A DNA stretch of 64,000 bases from Dromaius novaehollandiae (Eukaryota; Chordata; Aves; Casuariiformes; Dromaiidae), in NCBI RefSeq assembly GCF_036370855.1, contig NC_088130.1, positions 14,103,543 to 14,167,542 of the forward strand, in the 5' to 3' direction. The notes below the pieces were generated by a model. The model saw only the letters and a program-made list of their open reading frames with translations, had not been told where the DNA came from and made no database searches. Numbering within the stretch: position 1 is the first letter of the stretch; every line of letters starts with the position of its first letter. A program made the translations under genes and the position numbers. Below, piece after piece: positions 52,877-64,000 of the stretch.

Positions 52877-55800
52877 CTGGGAACAAAGACAGACATACAT
52901 CAGAATAATAAATGTCAGAGTCTTTCCTTTGCATCCCTGGATAAAAGTGAATACAAAGGAATAGTTGTCCCAGGGTTAGCTCAGGAGAATGAGAGCTCCA
53001 CTCATTTGCTGGGCAAGTCATTTTACCCTTTGATATCCCGTTGTACACATACAAACCTCACTATATGTACCTCACAGCATTCTTAATCACGGTTTTAAAT
53101 TTGTTGTACTCAATGTGTATTGTATTCAGTGAAAGTGTTGTATCAGTATAAAGGAGATTATTGAAATAAATAGCCATTATTTTTATTCAGATATAGCCCT
53201 CCAAAAGTGATAGCTGTAGATGGACCATTTAATCGACAAGATAATTCACACAGAAATATACTGCAGAAACACTGAGTTGTTTACAGACCAAAGCTTTCTT
53301 ACTTCATTTTTATAATTTAGATTTAAAAGCAATAAATAAAAAATGTATCTCAACTGAAAACTTGTAAAGCATTTCTATTTTCAAAGAAGAAAACTAGGAG
53401 ACACTCTTAAGCAATAATACTAGCACGTATAAATTTGTTAATTCAAAAAAAGCATCAATGTGACGCTAAGTTTAAACATACCAGCAATCTCAATGGGATT
53501 ATTTCAAAACTAATCTCCAGATGGATATTTTAGGAGCAGGGCCTAAAACATCAGCTTGTCTATAAAAACAAAAGAAAGGAAGTGATGACAAGCTAAAAAT
53601 GCACAAGGAGACCAAAAAATGCCAAAGAACAGCCTGTAGAAAAAGGAGGCAACAATAAATCACAGGTGAAGCAGAAGCTTGGTCCCACAGACTTTGCCAG
53701 CGCACTGAAACCGAGGTCAGGAGAGTAGCATGGGGTACGAGACTCACAGCGTCATGGAAAGCCAGAAGCAAATGAAGCTGAGCAAGAGAAAGAGAATTTC
53801 AAGGAAAAAAAACAAGCTGGGATATCCATAGCTGCAACGTTATCCCGCAGTCATCCCCGTGGATGATCGTGGCAATGCGTATCAGGCAGACCCCGCGCCT
53901 AACACCAGTTCTCACCACGCAGGCTGCAAGCAAAAGTCACAAGAGTCACGACCGTGGCGTGTCCGCCCTTCGATCGGCAGCGTGTCACCAATCCTACGCT
54001 CTTCATTTTCCTCTGTGTACATACCCCCGTTCCTTTAGGCTCATTTCACTCGACCGCAGAGCCTGGTCTCTGTTCCCACCCATATGTCAGCACTTGCTTA
54101 AATTGGACGCACCGGCAATCAGGCCGACACTAAATATCCTGCTTGACTTTGGCCTTCAGGCACCCTTCACCCTCCCTTCCCAAATCCTGCCTGAACCCCC
54201 TACCGCCGCCGAGCCATCCCACGTTTGCTTCCCAGGAGCGCTCTTGGTGTCCTCTTGTGTGCACAAGCATCCTCGCCGCAGCAGAAAAGCCACCAGCACG
54301 GACGGTCCCCAGCCGGGGGAATGCGTTCAACAGAGAGAGAAGCAATCACTGCTTACCGGCTTTTGGGGTCAGTGCACTGCCAAACAGCCTAAGGGGCTGT
54401 GCGAACACAGGGAAGCTGCATTTTCTTTCCCTTTTTAGGGAATGGAATGATTTTTGCCTCTTACCGTAGCTTTTCTTTATAAACCACGTCTACCATGTCT
54501 AGTTTTAGTTTCTTGGAAGAATACACAAAATCACAGGTGAAGCACAAGTAACTTGTTACTGCAGCAGTATAGGAAAGACAAATAAACAAAGGAGCAAATA
54601 TTTTAAAATAGGTACCTAACGTGCCTGCCAAATATGTTATTGGCCATTAACTACAATGCGAGTGCATAAAACATCCACTCGCATATAGATACCAGGTTCA
54701 CCAGAGAGAGCACGCACAGGCTTTGCTCGCTGGCAGGCCCTAATCCAGGGTGCGTGTCTTCTGGGACACACACAGGAGAGAGGGAATTACCACGGCCCTG
54801 TCGGAAATGGAACATTTCTCACACCACATTTGCTCGTAATTCATTTAAGTGGCAATATGCAGTTCAGACACAGAATCTGGTTTTTCTCAAGGTAGTCTTA
54901 ATTCTGAATCCATGCCTGGCAATTTCAGCCCTATTTTTGTCTAGAGTTCAAGAGAAACCCTTCAGGAAACAGAACCTTGTTATAATAGTCACCTTTTTTT
55001 CAGGAATAAATTAGTGTCAACACAGGAAAACACATTTACATCGAGACCTCAAATTACCAGCTGTGAGGCTCAAAGGGCTGTCTGCCTTGAAGACTTAATT
55101 ATAAGTAAACTGAGGTTCTTCTACAAAAACAGTAATTTTAAAAAGAGACAAAATGTCTTAAGAGTCTCCAGTCTGGATGATTACATCACCATAAACTTGA
55201 CTTTGCTTCCTGTATATGCTGTACAGTAATTCTCGTTTGATCTGATTTCCCATTGATAAGAAAGCAAGATCATGAAGTCTTTCATTAATCGAAAGGTTTT
55301 TTTTTTTTTTTTGAAGATTAAATTGATGTATTGGTTAAAGCCTCCAGAAATGGAGCGCTCGCACTCCCAACTTGGTAATCATCTTAGCATGCTCTGAAAA
55401 GTTAAATGTGCAATTGGCTCCTCTGAAATCAATGGGACTACTGATGAGGTCCATTACGTGCGAGTCTCAGTGCTCTGCTCCCAAGGATCAGAGCGCCTGG
55501 CACTTTGCAGAATCAGGCACAGAAAATGCTAATGCTAAACTTTCGCCAAATGAATGCTGGCATTGACTAAATGGCCTTTATCCTGAACTGTATTTCAATA
55601 ATAGCGTTGCCATGTGCCACTGCTGCAGAAAGGAAGGTCTCACAGCACCGAGCCCAAGGGCTGACACAGAGCGATTGTGAGAAGGAGTCGGCGCAGAGAG
55701 AGGGCTCCTCCGCCCGCACAGACCTTCCCCACTTGCTTGGGGGAGTAACAGCAGGATATTTAGCAGTCCAGTCTACTGAAAATCTCATGAATGCACAGTG

Positions 55801-58800
55801 CTGTAGCCTGAAATGTCTTATTAAAAATGCAACATGGAGCTTCATTTTCTGGCGTGCCTTTTTTTTTTTTCTCCTCAAAATCCTCCTCCTTCCAACTGCC
55901 CAAAGCACCTGATTTATAGCAGTCACTTGGGAGTTATCAGAGAGGGCTACTCTTCAAAGCCACACTAAGGTAAAGCAATGGTAGTCACCAAGTGCTGGAA
56001 AAAGCCTGATCACCCAGAAACACAGACATGCCATGGTGGACAGCATACTAGGTTCTTTACAGGGGACAACTGCCAGAGATTGGTAACTACCTTTAATTGC
56101 TGACAATTAGCTGTAACCTGGCAAAGGTAAACACCTACCAGATGTATTTCCCTCCCTACTCACCTGTCACTCAAGCCAGAGAGTAAAGCACTTTATCATG
56201 TTCCTACAGCGGTTTTTCACCCACTGCATAACTTAACTGCTTTGTCCTTCACAGCTGCATCAGGCTCTGCAGAGGACCGAGTACGTGTTCATTTTACATT
56301 CCTCCTTATCCGAGCACAATATTGAGCCCTGGGGGTCTAGCACTCAGTGTTGCAAACCTAACCATCCTCAAAGCAACTATGCATCTGGGCAGCAAGACTT
56401 ACAAAATGAGACCTTTAAAATCCTTGTGTATGCATGTCTTTGATCTTGCTGCTCTAATAAGCAGTTGCTTATGGAGCATCTCTCAATTACAATTGATTAT
56501 ACTGTAACTTTATGAGTCATTCACCCAAATTTTGCATATCTATATTTAATCTCTTTTATTTTTACTTACCAAAGAAGCATCAATACCTCAGTCAGCAGTG
56601 ATTATATCAGTGTTTGGGGGTTTTATTTGAGACAGGCAATACTATTTTTTCCCCAGTATTATTAAAACAGTAAGAAAATTACACTCATTGCTCTCTCTGT
56701 AAATAACACAAACAAGGCACAATGTCAGACACTGGCTAATAAAGTAAACTAAATTCCATTAACAAAATAAAAAACCACTTGGGATAACTAAAATTACCGG
56801 CTAGCTTTTCACTATGTATTTAGCCTATAAACATTTGGAAGCAAAACCACAGGCGTGTTCCACCCTTCATGGGGTTTATATCTGACACAGCTGTTTGCTC
56901 AGTTCAGCAGCAGTGCAGTTTTAGAAGAAAAAAATGTATATAAACAGTGAGTTCCAAGAGAAACATTATTAAGGAAATATGAAGCAGAAAATGGCTAGGA
57001 ATTTACATTTGATTAGGTACTCATTTATATCCATAAACGTGCAAGAAATGTCTTAGAGTCACCGGTCATGTTCGGATTTCCTCCATACTTCCCCTACGGG
57101 AACAGAAAATATTATGATCAGGGTTTCTTATAATAAATATTGATCTATTGATACCTTCTTTGGAATCTCAGCATCTAGATTTCTGGAAGGTGGCTTTTGT
57201 TTTTTTTTAACATGATACTGCTAAAAATAAAACAGAAAAAGTGACCATTTTTTAGGACCCACTAAGCCTTCTTATAGCACCAGGAAGAGTTACTCAAAAA
57301 AATTAATGATGCAGCCAGGGAGACATTATTTTGCAGATTGAGTTTGTACCATGGAGGCTATCCTCAGGTAGAAATTAGGTTTAGATGAAGGTTCGGCATA
57401 TGAGTTGAGAACACAGAAATTCGGCCAGCTACTTTTATGAGATTTTGGCTGAAACTAGTAGAAGGCTTGAGATACTGGATAGGAAGCTTCACACTCAACA
57501 CTCCACATTTGCTTCAATCTTTTTTTTAGTAGAAAGTTAACTTTTCAACTAAAGTAGACATTTTTGAGGACAATTTGTCTTGAAAAACAGAAGCACGTGG
57601 ATCAACATTAAATTTGTTTTTTTCCTAAGAAAAGTTAAATTTTCCAAAGAAAATTCTTTCCCTACCCAGGATCAGTCACTATGTTTTTCTGGTCTGAGGG
57701 TTTTTTGGAGGGAAGAGTTGAAGAGCAAAGTGGAGGGTTTTAAATTTTTTTCAAGGTGTATCTTGGGAAAACAAAAAATTGCATGCATAAGTGACTTTTT
57801 GGTAGGACGGAAAGCTTTTGCGCCACATTTCCCTGAAGAATTGCAAACAGGCTTTCCTCCTCTTGCGTGGCTGCAGGGGTGTCTGCAGCCAAACCTGCCC
57901 GTCCGCCTCTGCCCGAGCCCCTCTCGGTGCCCAACCAGGGGCACCTGAGGACCCCACCTAAACCTGCTGCAGCGTGATTCAGCTTTCTCAGGAGGAACAA
58001 AAGGGCTCCCAGGCAACTTTCATAAAGCCAGGTATTGTTTATTCCAAACAAAAGCATTTTATAGAAAAGCATCACCGCAGGCGGTGAACACACGGGTAGT
58101 TCTTCCAGGCAGTCACGCGCCAACCTGCAGCCTGACAACAGCATGTTGCCCTCAGGCAGGTAAACCAAGCTCATCTTGGTTTACAAACCGCATCTCCCTC
58201 CAGAGGTCAGAGAGCTCACATTTCCCAATCCAGAGGAATGGATTTTGGAAGATTTGTTACCGATTCCCACGTGGAGGGCTTGCGTGAGCTCCCGCCCCCG
58301 CCTCCTGCATTATCCTTTGTTTCTGCAGGAAGCTCACAAACACAGCTGTCACCAAGCCCCCTCAAAAAACATAAAAGTACCCTGTGACAATGGCATGTGG
58401 TCACCACTGCCACCATACCACAGGGCCTGCTAGCCTCAATCCCTGGGCTTGACTGTAAAAGGCTGGCAGAGGTTCAGCCTCTGCTGCTGTTCTCCGTTTC
58501 TGATTTGCAGCAGTTGCTCCACCGCGGCCGTCTCGCTGGGGATGTTTCCACTGCAAGGGCTTTTGGCAACTGCCATGTCCTCTCCTCGCTCTCCCCTTGA
58601 AATCCCAAGATCCTTATGTCATGCACCAATTGCACCAGAGTCGCTGTTTTGTTCCAAATGCAGCCATGTGGCTTTTTTTTTGTTCGTAATGACCTCACAC
58701 GTTCTTATATACTTTTCAAGTTTTCCTTTCTGCTCGTTTCAGCCGCTCCATCTGTTTCAGGGAGCTGTCGATCAAATTATTGAGTTCTCCCTTTTGCATA

Positions 58801-59795
58801 GTTCATTATATAATTTTGACAGACTTTATCTGTTGAAGTAAAACTTTCCAGCTCCCTGTCTGTTAGCTCCAGTTTTACTCGCAACAGCTGTTGCAGAAGG
58901 CCACCTCCATGACTTTTATTAGCTGCCACATTTGAGCGGAAAGAAAGATTCAGAGACACGATTCTCTGCCCTGAATTTATAAATTGGAAAGATATCATTC
59001 GGAAGAGTTTATTCTTTGACCTCCTGGATCAGTTTCCATCATCCCCAGCGCATACGGAAAGTTAAAGATAAAAAACAGACAAAGCAGAAGCCACCAGACA
59101 TTTATTTGTTCACAGTCTCTCCTCTTTGATTCGCGGCTCCATCCCGTCACTAAATCATGTTTCGGACCAGAATCAAACATGCAGGGGCAGGCTCTGCGAT
59201 AGCTCTTCCAGCGGTTGCTTGTTTTGGCAGGGTAGCCTTCCTCCAGCAAAAGGATATGCAATTTCCCCCCATAGCATTGTTTATTCGCTTTGTTGACTGC
59301 TCCCTTCGTCCAGTGATGCAGTGACACCCAGCATGATGCGGTGGCTTATGGCTGTAACGCGTTACGAGATCAGCTTTTCGTTACGCGCCGAACACACACA
59401 CGTCTCTGCGTGCCCAAGGCAAACCCACGAATCCGCAGTCCATGTGGCCGGCCTGACCGCGAAAGGCATTTGGCACTTTTTTGAAGAAGGAGCCACCAGG
59501 TTTGCAACCCAGAGCCAACTGCTGGCCCTTGCTTTAAGAGCAAAGACTTCTTGGCTGAGAAGCTTCCTCGATATCCCTCAATTCCTTCCACGTTGCTGCA
59601 AAGGGGTTAAACGAGAAGCCCAGCGTGCTCGTGTCTATGGGAGAGGACAGGCGAGCCTGGGAGCGGGGCCAGCACCCAGAGAGGAGCAGTAACAAGGCTC
59701 TGCCTGGACTGACTTGGGTGCACACGGGAGCAGGGTCACCACAGGCACCTCACATACAGGGGGGTCCCGGGCCAGGCCCTAACGCTGCCCTTGGG
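52877..59795. other. Upstream part of MAMDC2 (intron 1 or 5' flank), no exon found
   Basis: I searched the minus strand for a signal-peptide exon ending in phase 1 with a MAM start (C-F-E..C-G-F) and did not find one. Many short open frames on both strands lack support. The 5' exon may be beyond 64000. Confidence 0.5.
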
Positions 59796-60012
<217 letters not shown>

Positions 60013-63000
60013 GGTAGTCCTCTAGGGTGCACCTGAAAAACAGGGATGCTCTCAGTAAGAGATTACATAAATGAAACTTGGCTACTGCATGGATCTGCTC
60101 ACTCTGCATCTGCCAAATCACTTGGCCTACTGCATTACCCTGAAAAATAGCTCATCTGCCCAAAAGCTTGTCTCTCTCCCAGCTACATCAGATGATTTAA
60201 TAAAATGTTACCTTTGCCCACAAGTCTTGTCCCTCCAAGGAACGTTGTAAATGTGCTTGGCCTATATAAATTACATTTACCCTGACGCTCACAGGAAGAT
60301 CTTTACCTGGGCCCTAGGTCCTGCAGAGACTGAAATCGTCTATTCTGTTTCACTGGCCTCAAAAGCTGAACTCCTGTGAGTTCAGATCCCTGTTTGCTGC
60401 ACACTTTGTGTTTTTATAGTCCTTTTTTTTGGCACCAGGAACCTTAGGATGACCGGCAGAGTCCCGGTGTACTGCTCACCGATCTCACACCACAACGTAC
60501 ATACGGAGCTCCTGACTGACGAGGTGTATGTTTAGATTCGCCTCCTGAAATAGTTGGCTAGATAAAGTGCTTAAAGGTGAGCTAATCAGATCTCACGGGT
60601 GCTAACAGGCTGAGGGCCACACCATCAGCTTCCAAAAACGTTTGCCGCTTGCTGGCTCGCAAGTTGTTTACCCACTGGCGGCTGCTGCTGCAGCCGCCCA
60701 TTAGTTGCTGCCACATTTACTCAACAGCCGCTCTCACCTGCGACCACAAAACCTGCAGCCGAGGGACAAGTCTTGATGTCGAATACCACAACCCCCAGGA
60801 CTATGGCCAATCTCTCCTGCAGCTCTGCTAAACTGCCTCCAGCAGTTATCCACATCAAAGATCAACATTTGGGGCTCCAACTCAGAGGGATACCTCTACA
60901 TCAAGAACCTGCAACTCATTCCTCTTTGGCGAGTGGCTGGTAGCAACTGGAGATGTCAGTGAATGTGTACAGACAGAGCTAAAACCCACAAAATTGGAGA
61001 ATGGGCTTTTCAAACTAGGTTAAATAACTGTAATCTCCAAAACATCTCATATGCACATTTTATAGGGAGGGAAACTAGTTGTATATTAAATCCTGAAACC
61101 CCATGCTATGCTTACCTACATTTGCCATTTGAAATTTAAATATATCCAGCTGTACTGTATTCATTAGGTATCAAATCCCCTATGCCCAGAGGCGTTCATG
61201 TTTAACAACAAATTTTTCATTCAAGTATAATGCATCTAGCTCCCTACCTCTTCCCTTCAAGGAGAAAGTACACTTTCAACGATTCGTATTTGTGCTCCAC
61301 GGCAGATTGCACCCATCAGAAGCTGAGCACAGGGGTGCTGGTCAAAAATCCCACTCCTGCAAGGGATTTACAGCTCCTTTCCAAGAACATGAGTAATGAC
61401 TTCTGGCTGAGTAACCTGAAACAGAATCTGCTAAAACTGGGAAAAACTAATCTAGAGGTGGATTTCACAGTCCAGGAAGTCTGCTATTCAACCTATCAAG
61501 GCTAATCCAAGCTTTAGGGTTTTTTTATTACTCTCTATCCCTTTTTGCTGAGGTGATAATTTTTAAAATATGAAATGGTATAAATCAAAAAGTTGGACTG
61601 AGAGCTTGCCATGCTTCTTCCAAAAACCCATGTGCATTTACAATCCCCAGGATGGCTTTACAAATTTTATATGGATTCCAGACAACTGTACATTTATAAG
61701 TTTACTGTTGGTCTCAAAATTCAGAAGATCCCAAAGTATTTTACAGGAGGCTACGGCCCTCTGCAGAGAGGTGCTGGTGCCCTGTGGCTCCCTCCCCTCT
61801 GCCTCAATAGTTGCAGTCTCTCGTACTACTAGATGGGAGACTCAGTTGTGGGGCTTCGGCTCGCAGTGAGACTGTACTATACAGAATTATATCTGTAGGG
61901 AAGGATCACTTGATACAGAAATCAAAAGACACTTCTTTGTGCAAACTCTGGTCTCAGGGAACAGGAAGAAATGGATGCCAATGAACATTCAGGAGTTTAG
62001 AACATCTAGGAACAGAATTAGTATTTTGCTTTCCATCAGATACCTAAACTCTGACCTATATCAACAGAATTTTGCTATATTTTCACCTGCTTGGCTTTTG
62101 TTTAATTACAACAGCCAGACAAATCCTTCTTTGAGGCTGTATCCTACTCAGTGAACGACCTTACATCTGCATTCATCTCAGGTCATCGGACATCATCCAG
62201 CATATCCACCAGGCTCTGCCACCTGCCCAGTCCTATCCACCCGCTACGCGTCCCCACGTCCCTGCGGCCTCAGGGCTTCCTCAACCTGGGTAACGACCAG
62301 GTGAGGTCCTCAGGCCGTCCCTTCTCACGCTCCTCCTGCTGCCCAGTGCACCAGTTGCCGCAAGTGCTTAGACTTTATTCTTTACATGCCCCAAATAGCT
62401 CCATTTTTTTCCTAGATAACTTTGGAAGTGAAGTGCTACCACAACTTTGGACAAATTTTAGCATTTACTGCAGTTTCATTCTGGTGGATATCTGGTATTA
62501 TCTTGAGGCATTTGCTTGCAAGGGCATTTCATACCTAGCTTTGAGCTGTAACACACTTCAACAAGACAGAAGTAAGGCTTGAGATATAAACTTGGAAAAA
62601 ACGTATCAATCTGACTGTGCCAGTTCATGACACTGTTTCCTTCAGGATATCCTCACTGACTTGCATTTCCTTGCCAAAGTAGGTAAGAGTTTGGCAAAAC
62701 TTCCCAAAGTTTGGGAGTTTATGGATCCTCATTAAACTTGCTTCTTTTTCATAACAGACGATTAAGACTATTAAGCCTCATTTTATTTACTTCACATCCT
62801 AAATACCCCAGAGTGATCACACACGTTTATGCAGCTTAGGTAACCCATAAAACACAAGATTAACTTACCTTAGTGCACCTGGGCTGCCAAATCTCACTGG
62901 GCACTTTGCACTCTCCATACAGTGTGGTTCTCCTGGAAATGTGCCCCCCAGTTTATTGCTCAAAAGGTAATAAGAGAGCACAGAAGCGGCTACAGCAGAT

Positions 63001-64000
63001 GCACACCAGGATCCACCTAGCCAAGCAGTAGTATCCAACAGCAGCCACGAGTGGGAAGCTCAGGGAAGAATTAGGAAAGCAACAAGCGTATTTAGATACA
63101 CCTTCCCGGCCCCTGACCTCTTTCAGCTCGGAGGACTTCCCAAGCTGGTTGCGGTATCAGCGGCACCAATAGATGAGCCCAGTCTAGCAGCACGTGCTGT
63201 TTGTATTCTAAATCAAAATAAACTCTGTGGAAAATAAACGCTGTAGAAATCACTTTGTTCTACCTGCCAAGCTTTGTGTGGTCTTTCCGAAAAAAGAGCC
63301 CACGGCACAGTTTGAGAAAGCTTTCTAGGGTCACATTTGCCATAAAATATAGTTCAGAAGTTATTAGAGATGAGGCAAATGCTGGAATATTGAAGGGTGT
63401 TTTATGAAATTTCATAAAGAAAGTGTAAGTGAATACATTCAGCACTGGTCCCAACACATTATATGCATTTTTACGGTTTTGCCCAGGAACAGTGAATTCT
63501 GTATTTTCTGCAAACATGCAGCCTTTTGAGGGAAAACGGAGCAGAGAGGCAGGGTGCTGGCGCAGGCGAGCACTCCCGGCGGTTATTTTCTGCACTTGAC
63601 GGCTCCAGCCGAGTCCTGGCACGTCTGGCTGGTCACCAACCATGACTCACTGCTTTGTTTCTGGTGTCAAGAAACAGATTTTCAAGTCTCAAACTGTCCT
63701 GGCAGCTGATCCCAATGGGGAAAGAAGTTTTGCCTCTGTTAGCCTGCAGAGTCAGAAACTTCTGCTGCCCTCAGGGAGGGCGCGCTCAGTGTTCACTGGG
63801 GAAATCTGCACCTGCACTGGCCTGAGAGGTATCCGCAGACATCCGGGGGATTACGGAGGCAATCGACTCATCATTAAGTGTTACCGCATGGTTAATCTAG
63901 CTTAACGGTCTTCATTTTGGGTCCAACTTTCACACGTATGCAGGCCCCCCCACGCAGCCCATCGCAGGATTGTCTTTTCCAGTCTCTTTTCCAGGCTATA
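60013..64000. other. Right end of window, no supported gene
   Basis: Several 60-140 aa frames (for example 62151-62582 plus and 63260-63643 minus) show no domain, conserved motif or splice context. A donor-like AAG|GTAAGT on minus at about 62872 is isolated. Confidence 0.5.

Noticed and set aside
62881-62960. Candidate MAMDC2 first exon on minus before a GTAAGT
   Set aside because: The translated sequence has no signal peptide or MAM start, and the acceptor or start codon is unclear.

Overview
The window is vertebrate nuclear DNA and most probably from a bird. It holds widely spaced GT-AG exons in AT-rich introns, one CpG island, and a CR1 LINE with the typical avian 3' tail. Two minus-strand host genes lie in tandem: MAMDC2, partial, exons 52876 to 21414, with its 5' exon(s) not found; and SMC5, partial, exons 1-6 from 15777 to 1430, the rest lying beyond the left edge. 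The two genes are neighbours on human 9q21, which corresponds to avian Z, so a Z-linked locus is my inference from synteny.

Layout, right to left along transcription. 52877-64000: no exon recognised; a 217-bp (AAC)n array at 59796-60012. 20.5-52.9 kb: MAMDC2, twelve coding exons and a 3'UTR. Its four MAM modules follow an almost perfect exon pattern (about 140-153 nt phase 1-1, 257-266 nt phase 1-0, 85-94 nt phase 0-1). Introns carry old L3/CR1 LINE debris (43.8-47.7 kb). 16.8-20.5 kb: intergenic. 15.5-16.8 kb: SMC5 CpG-island promoter with four CCAAT boxes and two tandem ZNF143-type sites. 1.4-15.8 kb: SMC5 exons encoding the N-terminal ATPase half (Walker A) and the start of the coiled coil.

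The exceptional object is in SMC5 intron 3, antisense to the gene: a complete LTR-flanked provirus at 7004-10939 with a 6-bp target duplication (CCTGCT), paired LTRs of 260 and 252 bp, a lysine-type PBS and a polypurine tract. Its interior is a mosaic of three RNAs: (1) the resident class II-like retrovirus (gag matrix fragment, integrase, Env TM tail); (2) an intronless fragment of the host gene VAPB (5'UTR through the MSP domain and into the linker); (3) the R-U5-PBS-leader of a different, class I-like retrovirus with an arginine-type PBS. The VAPB/second-virus junction falls at the inferred RNA 5' end of the second virus and shows short microhomology, as expected if reverse transcriptase ran off one packaged RNA and jumped to another. 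Hand alignment of the two LTRs gives 9 substitutions and one 8-bp indel, so the insertion is moderately old.

SMC5 intron 4 carries an LTR-like copy of the second retrovirus family (about 3505-4300). It runs straight into a 664-bp almost pure polypyrimidine tract (4351-5014). All retroviral reading frames seen are broken or partial except integrase, which is open but has an altered zinc-binding motif.
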